From: Pyrococcus kukulkanii
Lineage (GTDB): Archaea > Methanobacteriota_B > Thermococci > Thermococcales > Thermococcaceae
NCBI RefSeq assembly: GCF_001577775.1
Contig: NZ_CP010835.1
Location: 1,302,001 to 1,366,000 of the forward strand
DNA: 64,000 nt
Direction: 5' to 3'
The stretch's first letter is position 1. The number at the start of each line of letters is the position of its first letter. This document shows positions 45,407 to 53,826 of the stretch, in pieces. The translations under genes were made by a program, and so were the position numbers. The notes below the pieces were generated by a model. That model had not been told where the DNA came from. It searched no databases and was given only the letters and a program-made list of their open reading frames with translations.

Positions 45407-46891
45407 ATGAAAATAAGGGTAGCAATAATAGGGGCTGGTATCACTGGAGCGAGCATTGCTAGGGTTCTAAGCAAATATGAGAACCTCGAGGTTCATCTAA
45501 TTGACAAGAATCCAGATGTGGGCTGGGGTGTAAGTAAGGCCAACACTGCAATAATCCATGGAGGCTATGATGATGACCCTGACAAATACCCAATGAGGGC
45601 CAAGCTCTGCATTAGAGGGAATAGGCTTTGGCACCAGTGGGTTAAAGAGCTTGAGATCCCTCATGTCTGGAATGGGGCATTGATAGTTGCCTTAAAGGAT
45701 GAAGATTTCAAGGAGCTAGAAGTTCTCTTGGAGAGGGGAATTAGAAATGGAGTTCCGGAGATGAGGATCGTCGACAGGGATGAGCTCTTTAGGCTTGAGC
45801 CTGGATTAACTAGGGAGGCCCTTGGTGCTTTATGGGTTCCAATAGTTGGACAGATAGGTCCAATTCCCGCTGTAATAGCGATCGTGGAGAATGCTGTAGC
45901 TAACGGGGTTAAGACTCATTTGGAAACTGAAGTTAGGGGAATAAAGGTTGAGAATGGGGAGGTTAAGGGTGTAGAGACTAATAGTGGCTTCATAGAGGCT
46001 GACATAATAATCAATGCCGCCGGCCTTTACGCTGATGAAATTTCGAGGATGGCTGGCATAGACTACTTTGAAATTCATCCCAGGAAAGGTGAATATTGGA
46101 TATTTGATGAGGGAATTCCTGGGCCGAAAAGGGTTCTCTTCCCTACACCAACACCAATAAGCAAGGGAATAGTCGTTACGACTGAGATTTCTGGGCACTT
46201 GATGATAGGGCCGAATGCTCAGGATCTACCTCCTGAAGAGAAGGAGAATACTGCAACGACGAGGGAGGGGCTTGAAGAGGTCTGGGAGGGAGCTAAAAAG
46301 CTCTGGCCTCAGCTGCCTCCTAGAAGCAAGGTAATAAGAACATTTGCCGGCTTAAGACCAGAGCCCACAGGTGGAGATTTCATAATAAAGGCTGAAGAGG
46401 AAGTTTGGGGCTTCATAAATGTTGCAGGAATCCGCTCTCCTGGCCTAACGAGCGCCCCGGCAATAGCTTACGAGGTTGCTGAGATAATTCAGAGGGATCT
46501 TGGGATTGAGTTAGTTGAGAAGAAAAAGTGGAACCCCTACAGAAGGGAGATTACCCACTTCTTCGCCCTAAGCTATGATAAGGTGAACGAGCTAGTGAAG
46601 AAGAATCCTGCCTATGGAAAGATAGTCTGCAGGTGTAACAAGGTCAGCGAAGGAGACATCCTTGAGGCCATAGAGAGGATGAAGTTCATAGGGGTCAAGA
46701 CTCCAAGTATAGATTCAGTAAAGTTTAGGACGAAGGCTGCAACTGGAACCTGTCAGGGTTCCTTCTGTAGGCCCAGGATAATCCAGATACTTGCCAGAGA
46801 GTATGGGGTTCCTCCATGGGAAGTTACGCTAAAAGGTAAGGGGAGTGAAATAGGAATTGGGGATGTTAAGGTTCTCGTGAGGGGTGAGTAA
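45407..46891 (+). CDS. glpA: Anaerobic glycerol-3-phosphate dehydrogenase, FAD subunit A-like
   Basis: The 494-residue flavoprotein has an N-terminal Rossmann motif IIGAGITGASIARVL for FAD, a DAO-type oxidase domain (GVSKANTAIIHGGYDDDP, NAAGLYADEISRM, AGLRPEPTGGDFII), and a C-terminal BFD-like [2Fe-2S] domain with ligands Cys408, Cys410, Cys449 and Cys454 (CRC...; CQGSFC). This is the GlpA arrangement: it oxidises glycerol-3-phosphate to dihydroxyacetone phosphate. It is followed by a GlpB-like flavoprotein and DUF1667, with 8-bp or smaller spacing. Confidence 0.9.
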   Translation: MKIRVAIIGAGITGASIARVLSKYENLEVHLIDKNPDVGWGVSKANTAIIHGGYDDDPDKYPMRAKLCIRGNRLWHQWVKELEIPHVWNGALIVALKDEDFKELEVLLERGIRNGVPEMRIVDRDELFRLEPGLTREALGALWVPIVGQIGPIPAVIAIVENAVANGVKTHLETEVRGIKVENGEVKGVETNSGFIEADIIINAAGLYADEISRMAGIDYFEIHPRKGEYWIFDEGIPGPKRVLFPTPTPISKGIVVTTEISGHLMIGPNAQDLPPEEKENTATTREGLEEVWEGAKKLWPQLPPRSKVIRTFAGLRPEPTGGDFIIKAEEEVWGFINVAGIRSPGLTSAPAIAYEVAEIIQRDLGIELVEKKKWNPYRREITHFFALSYDKVNELVKKNPAYGKIVCRCNKVSEGDILEAIERMKFIGVKTPSIDSVKFRTKAATGTCQGSFCRPRIIQILAREYGVPPWEVTLKGKGSEIGIGDVKVLVRGE

Positions 46892-46892
46892 A

Positions 46893-48125
46893 GTGTATGA
46901 CGTTGTTGTTGTCGGGGGAGGCCCCGCTGGAATGGCCGCTGCAATAAGGGCGAAGGAGCTTGGGTTGAAGGTTCTTCTCCTCGATGACAATGATTATCTT
47001 GGTGGGATACTTCCCCAGTGTATTCATCCTGGCTTTGGAATTCACTACTTCAAAGAAGAACTTACAGGTCCTGAATTCGCCTACAGGCTAATGAATAAGC
47101 TGGATGGGGTTGAAGTAAAGACATCCGCAAGAGTCCTTGAAATAATAAACTATTCTGACTTAGAGAAGTTCGTAGTCTTTACATCCCCGCAGGGAGTCCA
47201 AAAAGTTCCAACGAAAACGATAATCTACGCTGCAGGAGCTAGGGAGAGGCATGCTTTTGAAATAGGGATCGTTGGGGACAGGGTTGCTGGGATTTACACG
47301 GCTGGAGAGGCTCAAACTTTAATGGACATTTATGGAATAATGCCAGGTAAGGAGATAGTGATAGTAGGTTCTGGCGATGTCGGGTTGATAATGGCGAGGA
47401 GGTTCTCGCTAGAGGGGGCGAAGGTAAAGGCCGTTATAGAGCTAATGCCTTATCCCGGGGGCTTGGCTAGGAATATAATGATATTGAAGGATTTCAACAT
47501 ACCTTTGTATTTGAGCCATAAAGTCGTTGAAGTCAGGGGAAAGGGTAGGGTCGAGAAAATTAAGGTAGTCAAGGTCGATGAAAACCTAAGGGAAATTCCG
47601 GGAACGGAGTTTTGGATAGAGGCAGATACATTGGTAATCTCTGCTGGGTTAATACCGAACGTCAAGCTTCTAACTGAAATTGGGGTTGTAATCGATCCTT
47701 CAACTGGCGGGCCTATCGTTAATGATAGGCTAGAAACTTCAGTTCCTGGTATCTTCGTGGCTGGAAATGCTCTCCTAATAAACGATCTAGTGGATTACGT
47801 TGCGGAACAAGGTGAGTTGGCCGCTGAAGGTGCTAGGGAGTTTATAGAGAACGGAGGAATCCCGAGTAGGAGATGGATAAGACTGGTAAAGGGAGAGAAC
47901 GTTAGGTTGCTTGCTCCTCATTACCTAAGCGGTGAGAGGGATGTATGGATATATGCCAGAGTAAGGAGGCCTATGGAGGATGTGGTAGTTGAGTTCCCTG
48001 AAATAGGCAAAAAGATCAAGCTTCCAGTAGTAAAACCCGCAGAGATGCTTAGAATTAAGCTAAAGGCTGAGGAGATATCGAAGGCCGAAGATAAGATAAC
48101 TATGAGGGTGGTAAAGCATGGGTAA
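46893..48125 (+). CDS. FAD-dependent NAD(P)-linked oxidoreductase, GlpB-like subunit
   Basis: This protein of about 410 residues has two dinucleotide folds: VVVVGGGPAGMAAAIRAKE at the N-terminus and IVIVGSGDVGLIMARRF near residue 150. LGGILPQCIHPGFG is a Cys-containing flavin-proximal motif common in this family, and VPGIFVAGNALLI near the C-terminus is the FAD-closing strand. A GTG at 46893, 5 nt after GAGGGGTGA, is preferred over the GTG at 46884 that overlaps the RBS. It probably passes electrons from GlpA to an acceptor; it overlaps the DUF1667 gene by 8 bp. Confidence 0.88.
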   Translation: MYDVVVVGGGPAGMAAAIRAKELGLKVLLLDDNDYLGGILPQCIHPGFGIHYFKEELTGPEFAYRLMNKLDGVEVKTSARVLEIINYSDLEKFVVFTSPQGVQKVPTKTIIYAAGARERHAFEIGIVGDRVAGIYTAGEAQTLMDIYGIMPGKEIVIVGSGDVGLIMARRFSLEGAKVKAVIELMPYPGGLARNIMILKDFNIPLYLSHKVVEVRGKGRVEKIKVVKVDENLREIPGTEFWIEADTLVISAGLIPNVKLLTEIGVVIDPSTGGPIVNDRLETSVPGIFVAGNALLINDLVDYVAEQGELAAEGAREFIENGGIPSRRWIRLVKGENVRLLAPHYLSGERDVWIYARVRRPMEDVVVEFPEIGKKIKLPVVKPAEMLRIKLKAEEISKAEDKITMRVVKHG

Positions 48126-48468
48126 GGTCTACCGCTTCACGTGTATAGTCTGCCCCCTAAGTTGCACGATTGAAGTTGAAGTCGAAAACGGTAAGGTCAA
48201 GGATGTAAAAGGCTATACCTGCCCCAGGGGAAAGGAATGGGCCATTAAAGAGGTCACGAACCCTAGGAGGGTTGTGATGAGCGTTATTCCTGTAGAAGGA
48301 GGAAAGTTACCGACGGTTAGCGTTAAAACCGAGAAACCAGTGCCAAAGGATAAGATCCCCGAGCTCATGAAGTTCTTGGCGGGAATTAAGGTGAAGCCTC
48401 CGGTTAAGGTTGGTGATGTGATTGCGGAATTTGAAGGAGTAAGGATAGTAGCCACGAGGGATGCTTAA
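48118..48468 (+). CDS. DUF1667 Fe-S/zinc cysteine protein of glycerol operon
   Basis: The 116-residue protein belongs to DUF1667 (COG3862). Its N-terminal Cys9, Cys12, Cys16 (TCIVCPLSC) and Cys35 (YTCPRGKEW) resemble the molybdopterin-oxidoreductase Fe4S4 domain and could bind one [4Fe-4S] cluster. The C-terminal half is a beta domain (VKVGDVIAEFEGVRIVATR). It is always found with GlpA/GlpB-like flavoproteins, apparently replacing the bacterial GlpC subunit as electron conduit, but this is an inference. It ends 10 nt before an L37Ae TATA box. Confidence 0.88.
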   Translation: MGKVYRFTCIVCPLSCTIEVEVENGKVKDVKGYTCPRGKEWAIKEVTNPRRVVMSVIPVEGGKLPTVSVKTEKPVPKDKIPELMKFLAGIKVKPPVKVGDVIAEFEGVRIVATRDA

Positions 48469-48525
48469 ACTTTATAAAGCCTACTCCCCCTACACCCTTC
48501 AGCTCACGATTATGAGGTGATGCTC

Positions 48526-48777
48526 ATGAGCGGCACCAAAAAGGTAGGTTCAGCTGGAAGGTTTGGGGCTAGGTACGGTCTTAAGATCAGGAGAAGAGTT
48601 GCGGCAGTAGAGGCAAAGATGAGACAGAAGCATGTCTGCCCAGTCTGTGGAAGAAGGGCAGTGAAGAGGATTAGCACTGGAATATGGCAGTGCCAGAAGT
48701 GCGGAGCTATCTTTGCCGGAGGAGCTTACCTCCCAGTTACTCCGGCTGGTAAGGTCGCTAAGAGGGTAACAGAGTGA
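48526..48777 (+). CDS. rpl37ae: 50S ribosomal protein L37Ae
   Basis: The 83-residue zinc-ribbon ribosomal protein reads [18 protein letters not shown] then CPVC and CQKC. GAGGTGA at 48514-48520 precedes ATG 48526, so upstream GTG 48517 and ATG 48520 are rejected. A TATA box AACTTTATAAAG lies at 48468-48479, giving a short leader. It begins an informational operon with rpoP, a Brix protein and Pcc1. Confidence 0.96.
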   Translation: MSGTKKVGSAGRFGARYGLKIRRRVAAVEAKMRQKHVCPVCGRRAVKRISTGIWQCQKCGAIFAGGAYLPVTPAGKVAKRVTE

Positions 48778-48783
48778 TGCCTC

Positions 48784-48933
48784 ATGGTTGAGGCCATATA
48801 CAGGTGCGCCAAGTGTGGTAGGGAGGTAAAGCTTGATCTCTCGATTACTAGAGATCTCCGTTGCCCCTACTGCGGTAGCAAGATACTTTACAAGCCAAGG
48901 CCCAAGGTTCCGAGAAGGGTAAAGGCCATCTAG
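48784..48933 (+). CDS. rpoP: RNA polymerase subunit P (Rpb12/RpoP)
   Basis: This 49-residue protein begins MVEAIYRCAKCG and ends PRPKVPRRVKAI. Its CAKC and CPYC pairs hold one zinc, and the basic C-terminal tail contacts the polymerase core; both are typical of archaeal Rpb12. It starts 6 bp after the L37Ae stop codon, an adjacency conserved among euryarchaea. Confidence 0.94.
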   Translation: MVEAIYRCAKCGREVKLDLSITRDLRCPYCGSKILYKPRPKVPRRVKAI

Positions 48934-48976
48934 CTAAGCTTTTTAACTTCTTCTCTTTAACTTCGAAGGGATAGCT

Positions 48977-49648
48977 ATGATGCTCATTACGACATCCCAT
49001 AGACCTACAAGAAGAACTAGGAGCTTTGGTCATGACTTGGAGAAAGTTTTCCCTAATTCTCTATATATGACTAGGGGGAAGAAGACCATTCAGGAGCTTT
49101 TAATGGAGGCTTACGATAGGGGTTATGAAAGGTTACTAATTCTCAATGTTTGGAAGGGCAATCCCCTGAAGATGACATTCATTAAGGTTGACCCTAAGGA
49201 CTGGGGCTATCTAGGCTACTTGTACCTCCATGGCATAAAGCTTCAGAGGGAGATGGGATTTAAGGGGCTTAATCCGATAAGGGAGGATATGCCTCTTATC
49301 GTTACAACGGCCAAAAGAGTGGGTTTGGATCACTTGGCTTTTGCCCAGGTTTTCGCTGAGCTCACAACTGGAAAGTTCGTCCCCAGGGGAGATAAAAGCT
49401 TAACCTCGATAGCCGACCGCTACAACACGGATGTTCTGGCCGTTATAGAACGACACCCAAGGGGCATGTCGATAAACTTCTATAGGCTTGACGTTACGAA
49501 GGAAAGGCCAGTCGGCCCTTTAATCAACGTTAAGATATGGATAATGGAGGACGGGAGAAGGTGGGACTATAAGGAGGCCTTGAGAATTAAAGTTCCTAGG
49601 AGGAGGGAAGGTGAAGGCAAAGAAGGTAAGAGGGAGAATAGTGATTGA
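48977..49648 (+). CDS. Brix-domain ribosome biogenesis protein
   Basis: The 223-residue protein has an archaeal Brix (Imp4-like, 'Mil') domain: MLITTSHRPTRRTRSFGHDLEKV opening, TIQELLMEAYDRGYERLLIL, and ADRYNTDVLAVIERHPRG in the second half, with a basic tail. Brix proteins help assemble the large ribosomal subunit. The start at 48977 has GGGAT upstream; ATG 48980 follows directly. It overlaps the Pcc1 gene by 38 bp. Confidence 0.92.
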   Translation: MMLITTSHRPTRRTRSFGHDLEKVFPNSLYMTRGKKTIQELLMEAYDRGYERLLILNVWKGNPLKMTFIKVDPKDWGYLGYLYLHGIKLQREMGFKGLNPIREDMPLIVTTAKRVGLDHLAFAQVFAELTTGKFVPRGDKSLTSIADRYNTDVLAVIERHPRGMSINFYRLDVTKERPVGPLINVKIWIMEDGRRWDYKEALRIKVPRRREGEGKEGKRENSD

Positions 49649-49859
49649 GTTTCCTTCTGAAGACATAGCTAAAGTAGTTTATGAGGCCGTCCTTTACGAG
49701 CATTTGAGCGTTCCCTACAGGAGGAGCGAGATAAAGTTTAAGCTGGAGGGGAAGAAGATAATTATCGATATAAAAGCCACCGATTCTTCTGCCATGCGTG
49801 GAACTGTAAACTCCTACTTAAGGTGGATTAAGGTTGCTATGGATGCCATAGACCTTTGA
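49611..49859 (+). CDS. pcc1: KEOPS complex subunit Pcc1
   Basis: The 82-residue protein (GTG start, AGGAGGG upstream) has the Pcc1 fold pattern: RGRIVIEFPSEDIAKVVYEAVLYE, then IKFKLEGKKIIIDIKATDSSAMRGTVNSYLRWIKVAMDAI. Pcc1 dimerises and scaffolds Kae1 in the KEOPS complex that makes t6A37 in tRNAs. It is nested against the Brix gene (38-bp overlap). The preceding RpoP-Brix-Pcc1 order supports the assignment. Confidence 0.92.
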   Translation: MKAKKVRGRIVIEFPSEDIAKVVYEAVLYEHLSVPYRRSEIKFKLEGKKIIIDIKATDSSAMRGTVNSYLRWIKVAMDAIDL

Positions 49860-49946
49860 TCCAACTAGGTTCTCTCAATGTGTAATTTCTCGCCTATGGC
49901 ATGGCATCGGCATAAAACTAAAAAAGCTTTTAACAGTTGGGAAAAG

Positions 49947-49956
49947 CTTTATAACC
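49947..49956 (+). promoter_or_regulatory. TATA box of EF-2 gene
   Basis: CTTTATAACC at 49947-49956, preceded by GAAAAG, sits 46-55 bp before the EF-2 ATG. A near copy (AAAAGCTTTTAACAG) occurs 20 bp upstream at 49922-49936, giving two tandem TATA-like elements, consistent with very strong expression. Confidence 0.65.
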
Positions 49957-50001
49957 CTACCTTTTAAGTAAACCCGAGCAAGCTCATCGAGGGTGGTGGA
50001 A

Positions 50002-52200
50002 ATGGGTAGGAGAGAGGAAATGATCGCAAAAATTAAGGAACTCATGCTCCAGCCCGAAAGGATTAGAAATATCGGTATAGCCGCTCACATTGACCATGGT
50101 AAAACCACACTGAGCGATAACCTCTTGGCTGGAGCTGGAATGATCAGTGAGGAGCTCGCAGGAAAGCAGCTCGTCCTTGACTTCGACGAACAGGAGCAGG
50201 CGAGAGGTATTACCATTAACGCAGCAAACGTTTCGATGGTTCACAACTACGAGGGGAAGGACTACCTGATTAACCTCATTGACACCCCAGGACACGTTGA
50301 TTTCGGTGGTGACGTTACTAGAGCAATGAGGGCCATCGACGGAGTTATCATCGTGGTTGATGCAGTTGAGGGAGTCATGCCTCAGACTGAAACTGTCGTC
50401 AGGCAGGCATTAAGGGAGTACGTTAAGCCCGTCCTATTCATCAACAAGGTTGACAGGCTTATTAGGGAGCTTAAGCTCACTCCACAGCAAATGATGGAAA
50501 GGTTTTCGAAGATAATCATGGACGTTAACAGGCTCATCCAGAGGTATGCACCTGAGGAGTACAAGAAGAAGTGGATGGTTAGGGTTGAGGACGGTAGCGT
50601 TGCCTTTGGTTCAGCATACTACAACTGGGCGCTGAGCGTTCCGTTCATGCAGAGGACCGGTGTTAAGTTCAACGAGATAATTGACCTCACACTCAAGGGC
50701 GACAACAAGACCTTAAGGCAGAAGGCTCCGCTCCACGTTGTTGTCCTCGACATGGTCGTCAGGCACCTGCCAAATCCGATTGAGGCCCAGAAGTACAGAA
50801 TTCCACACCTTTGGCAGGGAGACATTAACAGTGATATCGGACAGGCGATGCTCAACTGTGATCCAAAGGGTAAGATGGTTATGGTCGTTACCAAAATCAT
50901 CATCGACAAGCACGCTGGAGAGGTTGCAACTGGTAGAGTCTGGAGCGGAACCGTGAAGAGTGGTATGGAGGTTTACCTAATCAATAGCAAGAGGAAGGCA
51001 AGGATCCAGCAGGTCGGTATCTACATGGGTCCAGAGAGGATAAACATGGATGCAGTTCCTGCAGGAAACATCGTAGCGGTTACCGGTTTGAGGGATGCTA
51101 TGGCTGGTGAGACTGTAGCTCAGGAACAGATCGAGCCGTTTGAGGCCCTCCACTATGTTAGTGAGCCTGTAGTTACCGTTGCAATTGAGGCTAAGAACGT
51201 TAAGGATCTTCCGAGGCTCATTGAAGCCCTAAGGCAGTTAGCTAAGGAAGACCCAACACTCCACGTTAAGATTGACGAAGAGACCGGTCAGCACCTCCTC
51301 AGCGGTATGGGTGAGCTACACCTTGAGGTTAAGCTCCACAAGCTCAAGAGGGACTGGGGAATTGACATAGAGGTTTCAGAGCCAATAGTCGTTTACAGGG
51401 AGAGCATAACCAAACCAAGTCCAATGGTTGAGGGTAAGTCACCTAACAAGCACAACAGGTTCTACATAGTGGTTGAACCAATGCCTGACGAGATCTACAA
51501 TGCAATCAAGGAGGGAATAATTCCAGAGGGTAGGATCAAGAATCCAAAGGAAGTTGCCAAGAAGTTGGCCGAGCTTGGTATGGATTATGAGATCGCGAGG
51601 GGTATCGTTGATGTTTACAACGGTAACATGTTCCTCGACAACACCAAGGGTATCCAGTATCTCAACGAGGTAATGGATCTCCTAATCGATGGATTCCACC
51701 AGGCCATGGATGAGGGTCCACTCGCTAGGGAGCCAGTAATGAAGGTCATCGTTAGGCTGCTCGATGCCCAGGTGCACGAGGACAACGTCCACAGAGGCCC
51801 AGCCCAGATTTACCCGGCAATTAGAACTGCAATTCACTGTGCAATGATGAAGGCTGGTCCAGTCCTCTACGAGCCATACCAGAAGGTTATCATAAACATT
51901 CCCTATGAATACATGGGTGCCGTTAGCAGGGAGATCAGCCAGAGAAGGGGTCAGCTCGTCGACATGAGGCAGGAAGGAGAGGTCATGACGATAATCGCGG
52001 AGGCCCCAGTGGCTGAGATGTTCGGATTCGCTGGTGCAATAAGGAGCGCAACGAGCGGTAGAGCCTTGTGGAGCACTGAGCATGCCGGATTCAAGAAAGT
52101 GCCTAATGAATTAGCAATTCAGATCATAAGGCAGATCAGACAGAGGAAGGGCCTCAACCCAGAACCACCAACGGAGAAAGATGTTTGTCCAATGTTCTGA
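50002..52200 (+). CDS. fusA: Translation elongation factor 2
   Basis: EF-2 drives GTP-dependent translocation. From ATG 50002 it has 732 residues, the Pyrococcus size; GGTGGTGG is upstream and the GTG 49993 frame is rejected. G1 AHIDHGKT (28-35), [24 protein letters not shown] and NKVDRL are visible; the diphthamide loop [15 protein letters not shown] contains the expected modified His about 597. High third-position C/G use shows strong expression. Confidence 0.97.
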   Translation: MGRREEMIAKIKELMLQPERIRNIGIAAHIDHGKTTLSDNLLAGAGMISEELAGKQLVLDFDEQEQARGITINAANVSMVHNYEGKDYLINLIDTPGHVDFGGDVTRAMRAIDGVIIVVDAVEGVMPQTETVVRQALREYVKPVLFINKVDRLIRELKLTPQQMMERFSKIIMDVNRLIQRYAPEEYKKKWMVRVEDGSVAFGSAYYNWALSVPFMQRTGVKFNEIIDLTLKGDNKTLRQKAPLHVVVLDMVVRHLPNPIEAQKYRIPHLWQGDINSDIGQAMLNCDPKGKMVMVVTKIIIDKHAGEVATGRVWSGTVKSGMEVYLINSKRKARIQQVGIYMGPERINMDAVPAGNIVAVTGLRDAMAGETVAQEQIEPFEALHYVSEPVVTVAIEAKNVKDLPRLIEALRQLAKEDPTLHVKIDEETGQHLLSGMGELHLEVKLHKLKRDWGIDIEVSEPIVVYRESITKPSPMVEGKSPNKHNRFYIVVEPMPDEIYNAIKEGIIPEGRIKNPKEVAKKLAELGMDYEIARGIVDVYNGNMFLDNTKGIQYLNEVMDLLIDGFHQAMDEGPLAREPVMKVIVRLLDAQVHEDNVHRGPAQIYPAIRTAIHCAMMKAGPVLYEPYQKVIINIPYEYMGAVSREISQRRGQLVDMRQEGEVMTIIAEAPVAEMFGFAGAIRSATSGRALWSTEHAGFKKVPNELAIQIIRQIRQRKGLNPEPPTEKDVCPMF

Positions 52201-52251
52201 TTTCTTCAAAAATCTTTTTAATTCCCTTGCCTCTTTCTTATCGGTGGTGGA

Positions 52252-53055
52252 ATGTTAAAAGAGTTCTTTGAAAAATACTTTGTAAACCCGATAAAATACA
52301 ACACCGGTTATAATCCTGTTAACACTCTTGTTTATGCAATAATCCTGGGAATAGCAACACTTATCGTGTACAAGGTTCTTAAGAGGATGAAGATAAAAAT
52401 TGACAACGCGTTTTTCAGAGCTTTGATCCCCTACATGGTCTTTGGGGCATTCACAAGGGCCTTAACTGACGCTGGTGTTTATCCTAGGACTTACATAACC
52501 GTTTCTCCAGGAATATACTTCTTGGTGTTCTCGATAGCGTTCCCTGCTCTGATCATATGTAAAAAGTCCTTTAAGGACTGGAGAGGCGTGTTTCTTTGGT
52601 TTGGCTGGGGCCTAGTTATGGTGGATTTCGCGGCTATGGGGGCGAATCTTGAGAAGATGAACTTCAACTTTACCGTTTTGAAGTACTTCATTCCCTTCTT
52701 GATACTGGCCGAGCTTGCAGTTTACCTGATGACAAAGAAACTGTCGATAGTCAGGGAAAACTCTTACCTTTTCTATGTTCACTTCTACGATGCAACAACT
52801 ACGTTCGTTGGAGTAGACTTTATGGGATACTGGGAGCAGCACGTCTTGCCTAGGCTTTTGATAGGTTTAACAGGGACTGCTGCCGTAATGTACGTTCTTA
52901 AGTTTACCGTTCTCTACTTGGCTCTTTGGATTATGAAGAAGCTTGAAGAGGAGGGTGAAGATAAAGAGTTATTAGACTTCATTAGAATGGTGATATTTAT
53001 CCTGGGATTTGCCCCAGGAACGAGGAATTTGTTAAGAATGCTCTTGGGGGCTTAG
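52252..53055 (+). CDS. DUF63 family membrane protein
   Basis: The 267-residue protein has about seven membrane helices (NTLVYAIILGIATLIVYKVL, YFLVFSIAFPALIIC, LFLWFGWGLVMVDFAAM, KYFIPFLILAELAVYLM among them) and the DUF63 consensus FFRALIPYMVFGAFTRALTDAG. The family is restricted to archaea and often annotated as a probable sortase-like or lipid-associated membrane protein, but its role is not demonstrated. It precedes the phosphatase gene by 2 bp, so they share an operon. Confidence 0.88.
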   Translation: MLKEFFEKYFVNPIKYNTGYNPVNTLVYAIILGIATLIVYKVLKRMKIKIDNAFFRALIPYMVFGAFTRALTDAGVYPRTYITVSPGIYFLVFSIAFPALIICKKSFKDWRGVFLWFGWGLVMVDFAAMGANLEKMNFNFTVLKYFIPFLILAELAVYLMTKKLSIVRENSYLFYVHFYDATTTFVGVDFMGYWEQHVLPRLLIGLTGTAAVMYVLKFTVLYLALWIMKKLEEEGEDKELLDFIRMVIFILGFAPGTRNLLRMLLGA

Positions 53056-53057
53056 CC

Positions 53058-53822
53058 ATGGATGTGAAGTGGTGGAGAAAGGTTGCCCTTGACATAATCC
53101 ACGAAGTTGAAACTAACGTTATGGCGCTGTTTGGTGATCCTAGGGCGTCTGAAACTATAGCAATAAGTCCTAGTGGTGATGAGACTAAGCTAATAGATAA
53201 GGTGGCCGAGGATTCCATACTTGCAAAGCTTAGGGGGTTGGGCGTTAACATAGTTAGTGAAGAAGTTGGCACTATAGATAAGGGAAGTAAGTATACGGTT
53301 CTTGTAGATCCTCTTGATGGATCCTATAATTTCATAGCTGGAATCCCCTTCTTTGCAGTAAGTGTGGCGGTATTTGAAGGTAAAGAACCTGTTTACGCCT
53401 TTATATACGAGCCCGTGATGGATAGGCTATTTGAAGGAATTCCTGGGGAAGGTGCATATCTAAATGGCAGAAAAATTAGGGTTAGGGAGCCTAGTGAAAA
53501 GTCAGCAATAAGCTTTTACACGAGAGGAAGGGGGATAGAACTTGTGAATAAGGTGAAGAGAACGAGAACTTTAGGGGCTATAGCCCTTGAACTTGCATAC
53601 TTGGCCATGGGGGCATTGGATGGTGTTATAGACATAAGGAAATATGTGAGGCCAACTGACATAGCAGCTGGAGTTATAATAGCTAGGGAAGCGGGTGCAT
53701 TAGTCAAAGATTCAGATGGTAGGGACATAGAAGTTTCGTTTAGTGCCACCGAGAAGCTTGACATAATAGCAGTTAACAGTGAAGAGCTCTTAAATACCAT
53801 TCTCACAGAACTAAAGAAGTGA
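53058..53822 (+). CDS. Inositol-1-monophosphatase / fructose-1,6-bisphosphatase family enzyme
   Basis: The 254-residue Mg2+-dependent phosphatase has SPSGDETKLIDKVAE, SEEVG, the metal site DPLDGSYNFIAGIPFFAVSVAVFE, and the C-terminal YVRPTDIAAGVIIAREAGALV. Archaeal members act both on myo-inositol-1-phosphate and on fructose-1,6-bisphosphate. That gives two plausible roles: synthesis of inositol (for phospholipid or DIP osmolyte) and gluconeogenesis. It starts 2 bp after DUF63, and hef follows after 4 bp. Confidence 0.93.
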   Translation: MDVKWWRKVALDIIHEVETNVMALFGDPRASETIAISPSGDETKLIDKVAEDSILAKLRGLGVNIVSEEVGTIDKGSKYTVLVDPLDGSYNFIAGIPFFAVSVAVFEGKEPVYAFIYEPVMDRLFEGIPGEGAYLNGRKIRVREPSEKSAISFYTRGRGIELVNKVKRTRTLGAIALELAYLAMGALDGVIDIRKYVRPTDIAAGVIIAREAGALVKDSDGRDIEVSFSATEKLDIIAVNSEELLNTILTELKK

Positions 53823-53826
53823 TAGA

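Noticed and set aside
51682-52083. 133-codon minus-strand open frame inside the EF-2 gene
   Set aside because: Antisense of a highly expressed conserved gene, no RBS or known domain.
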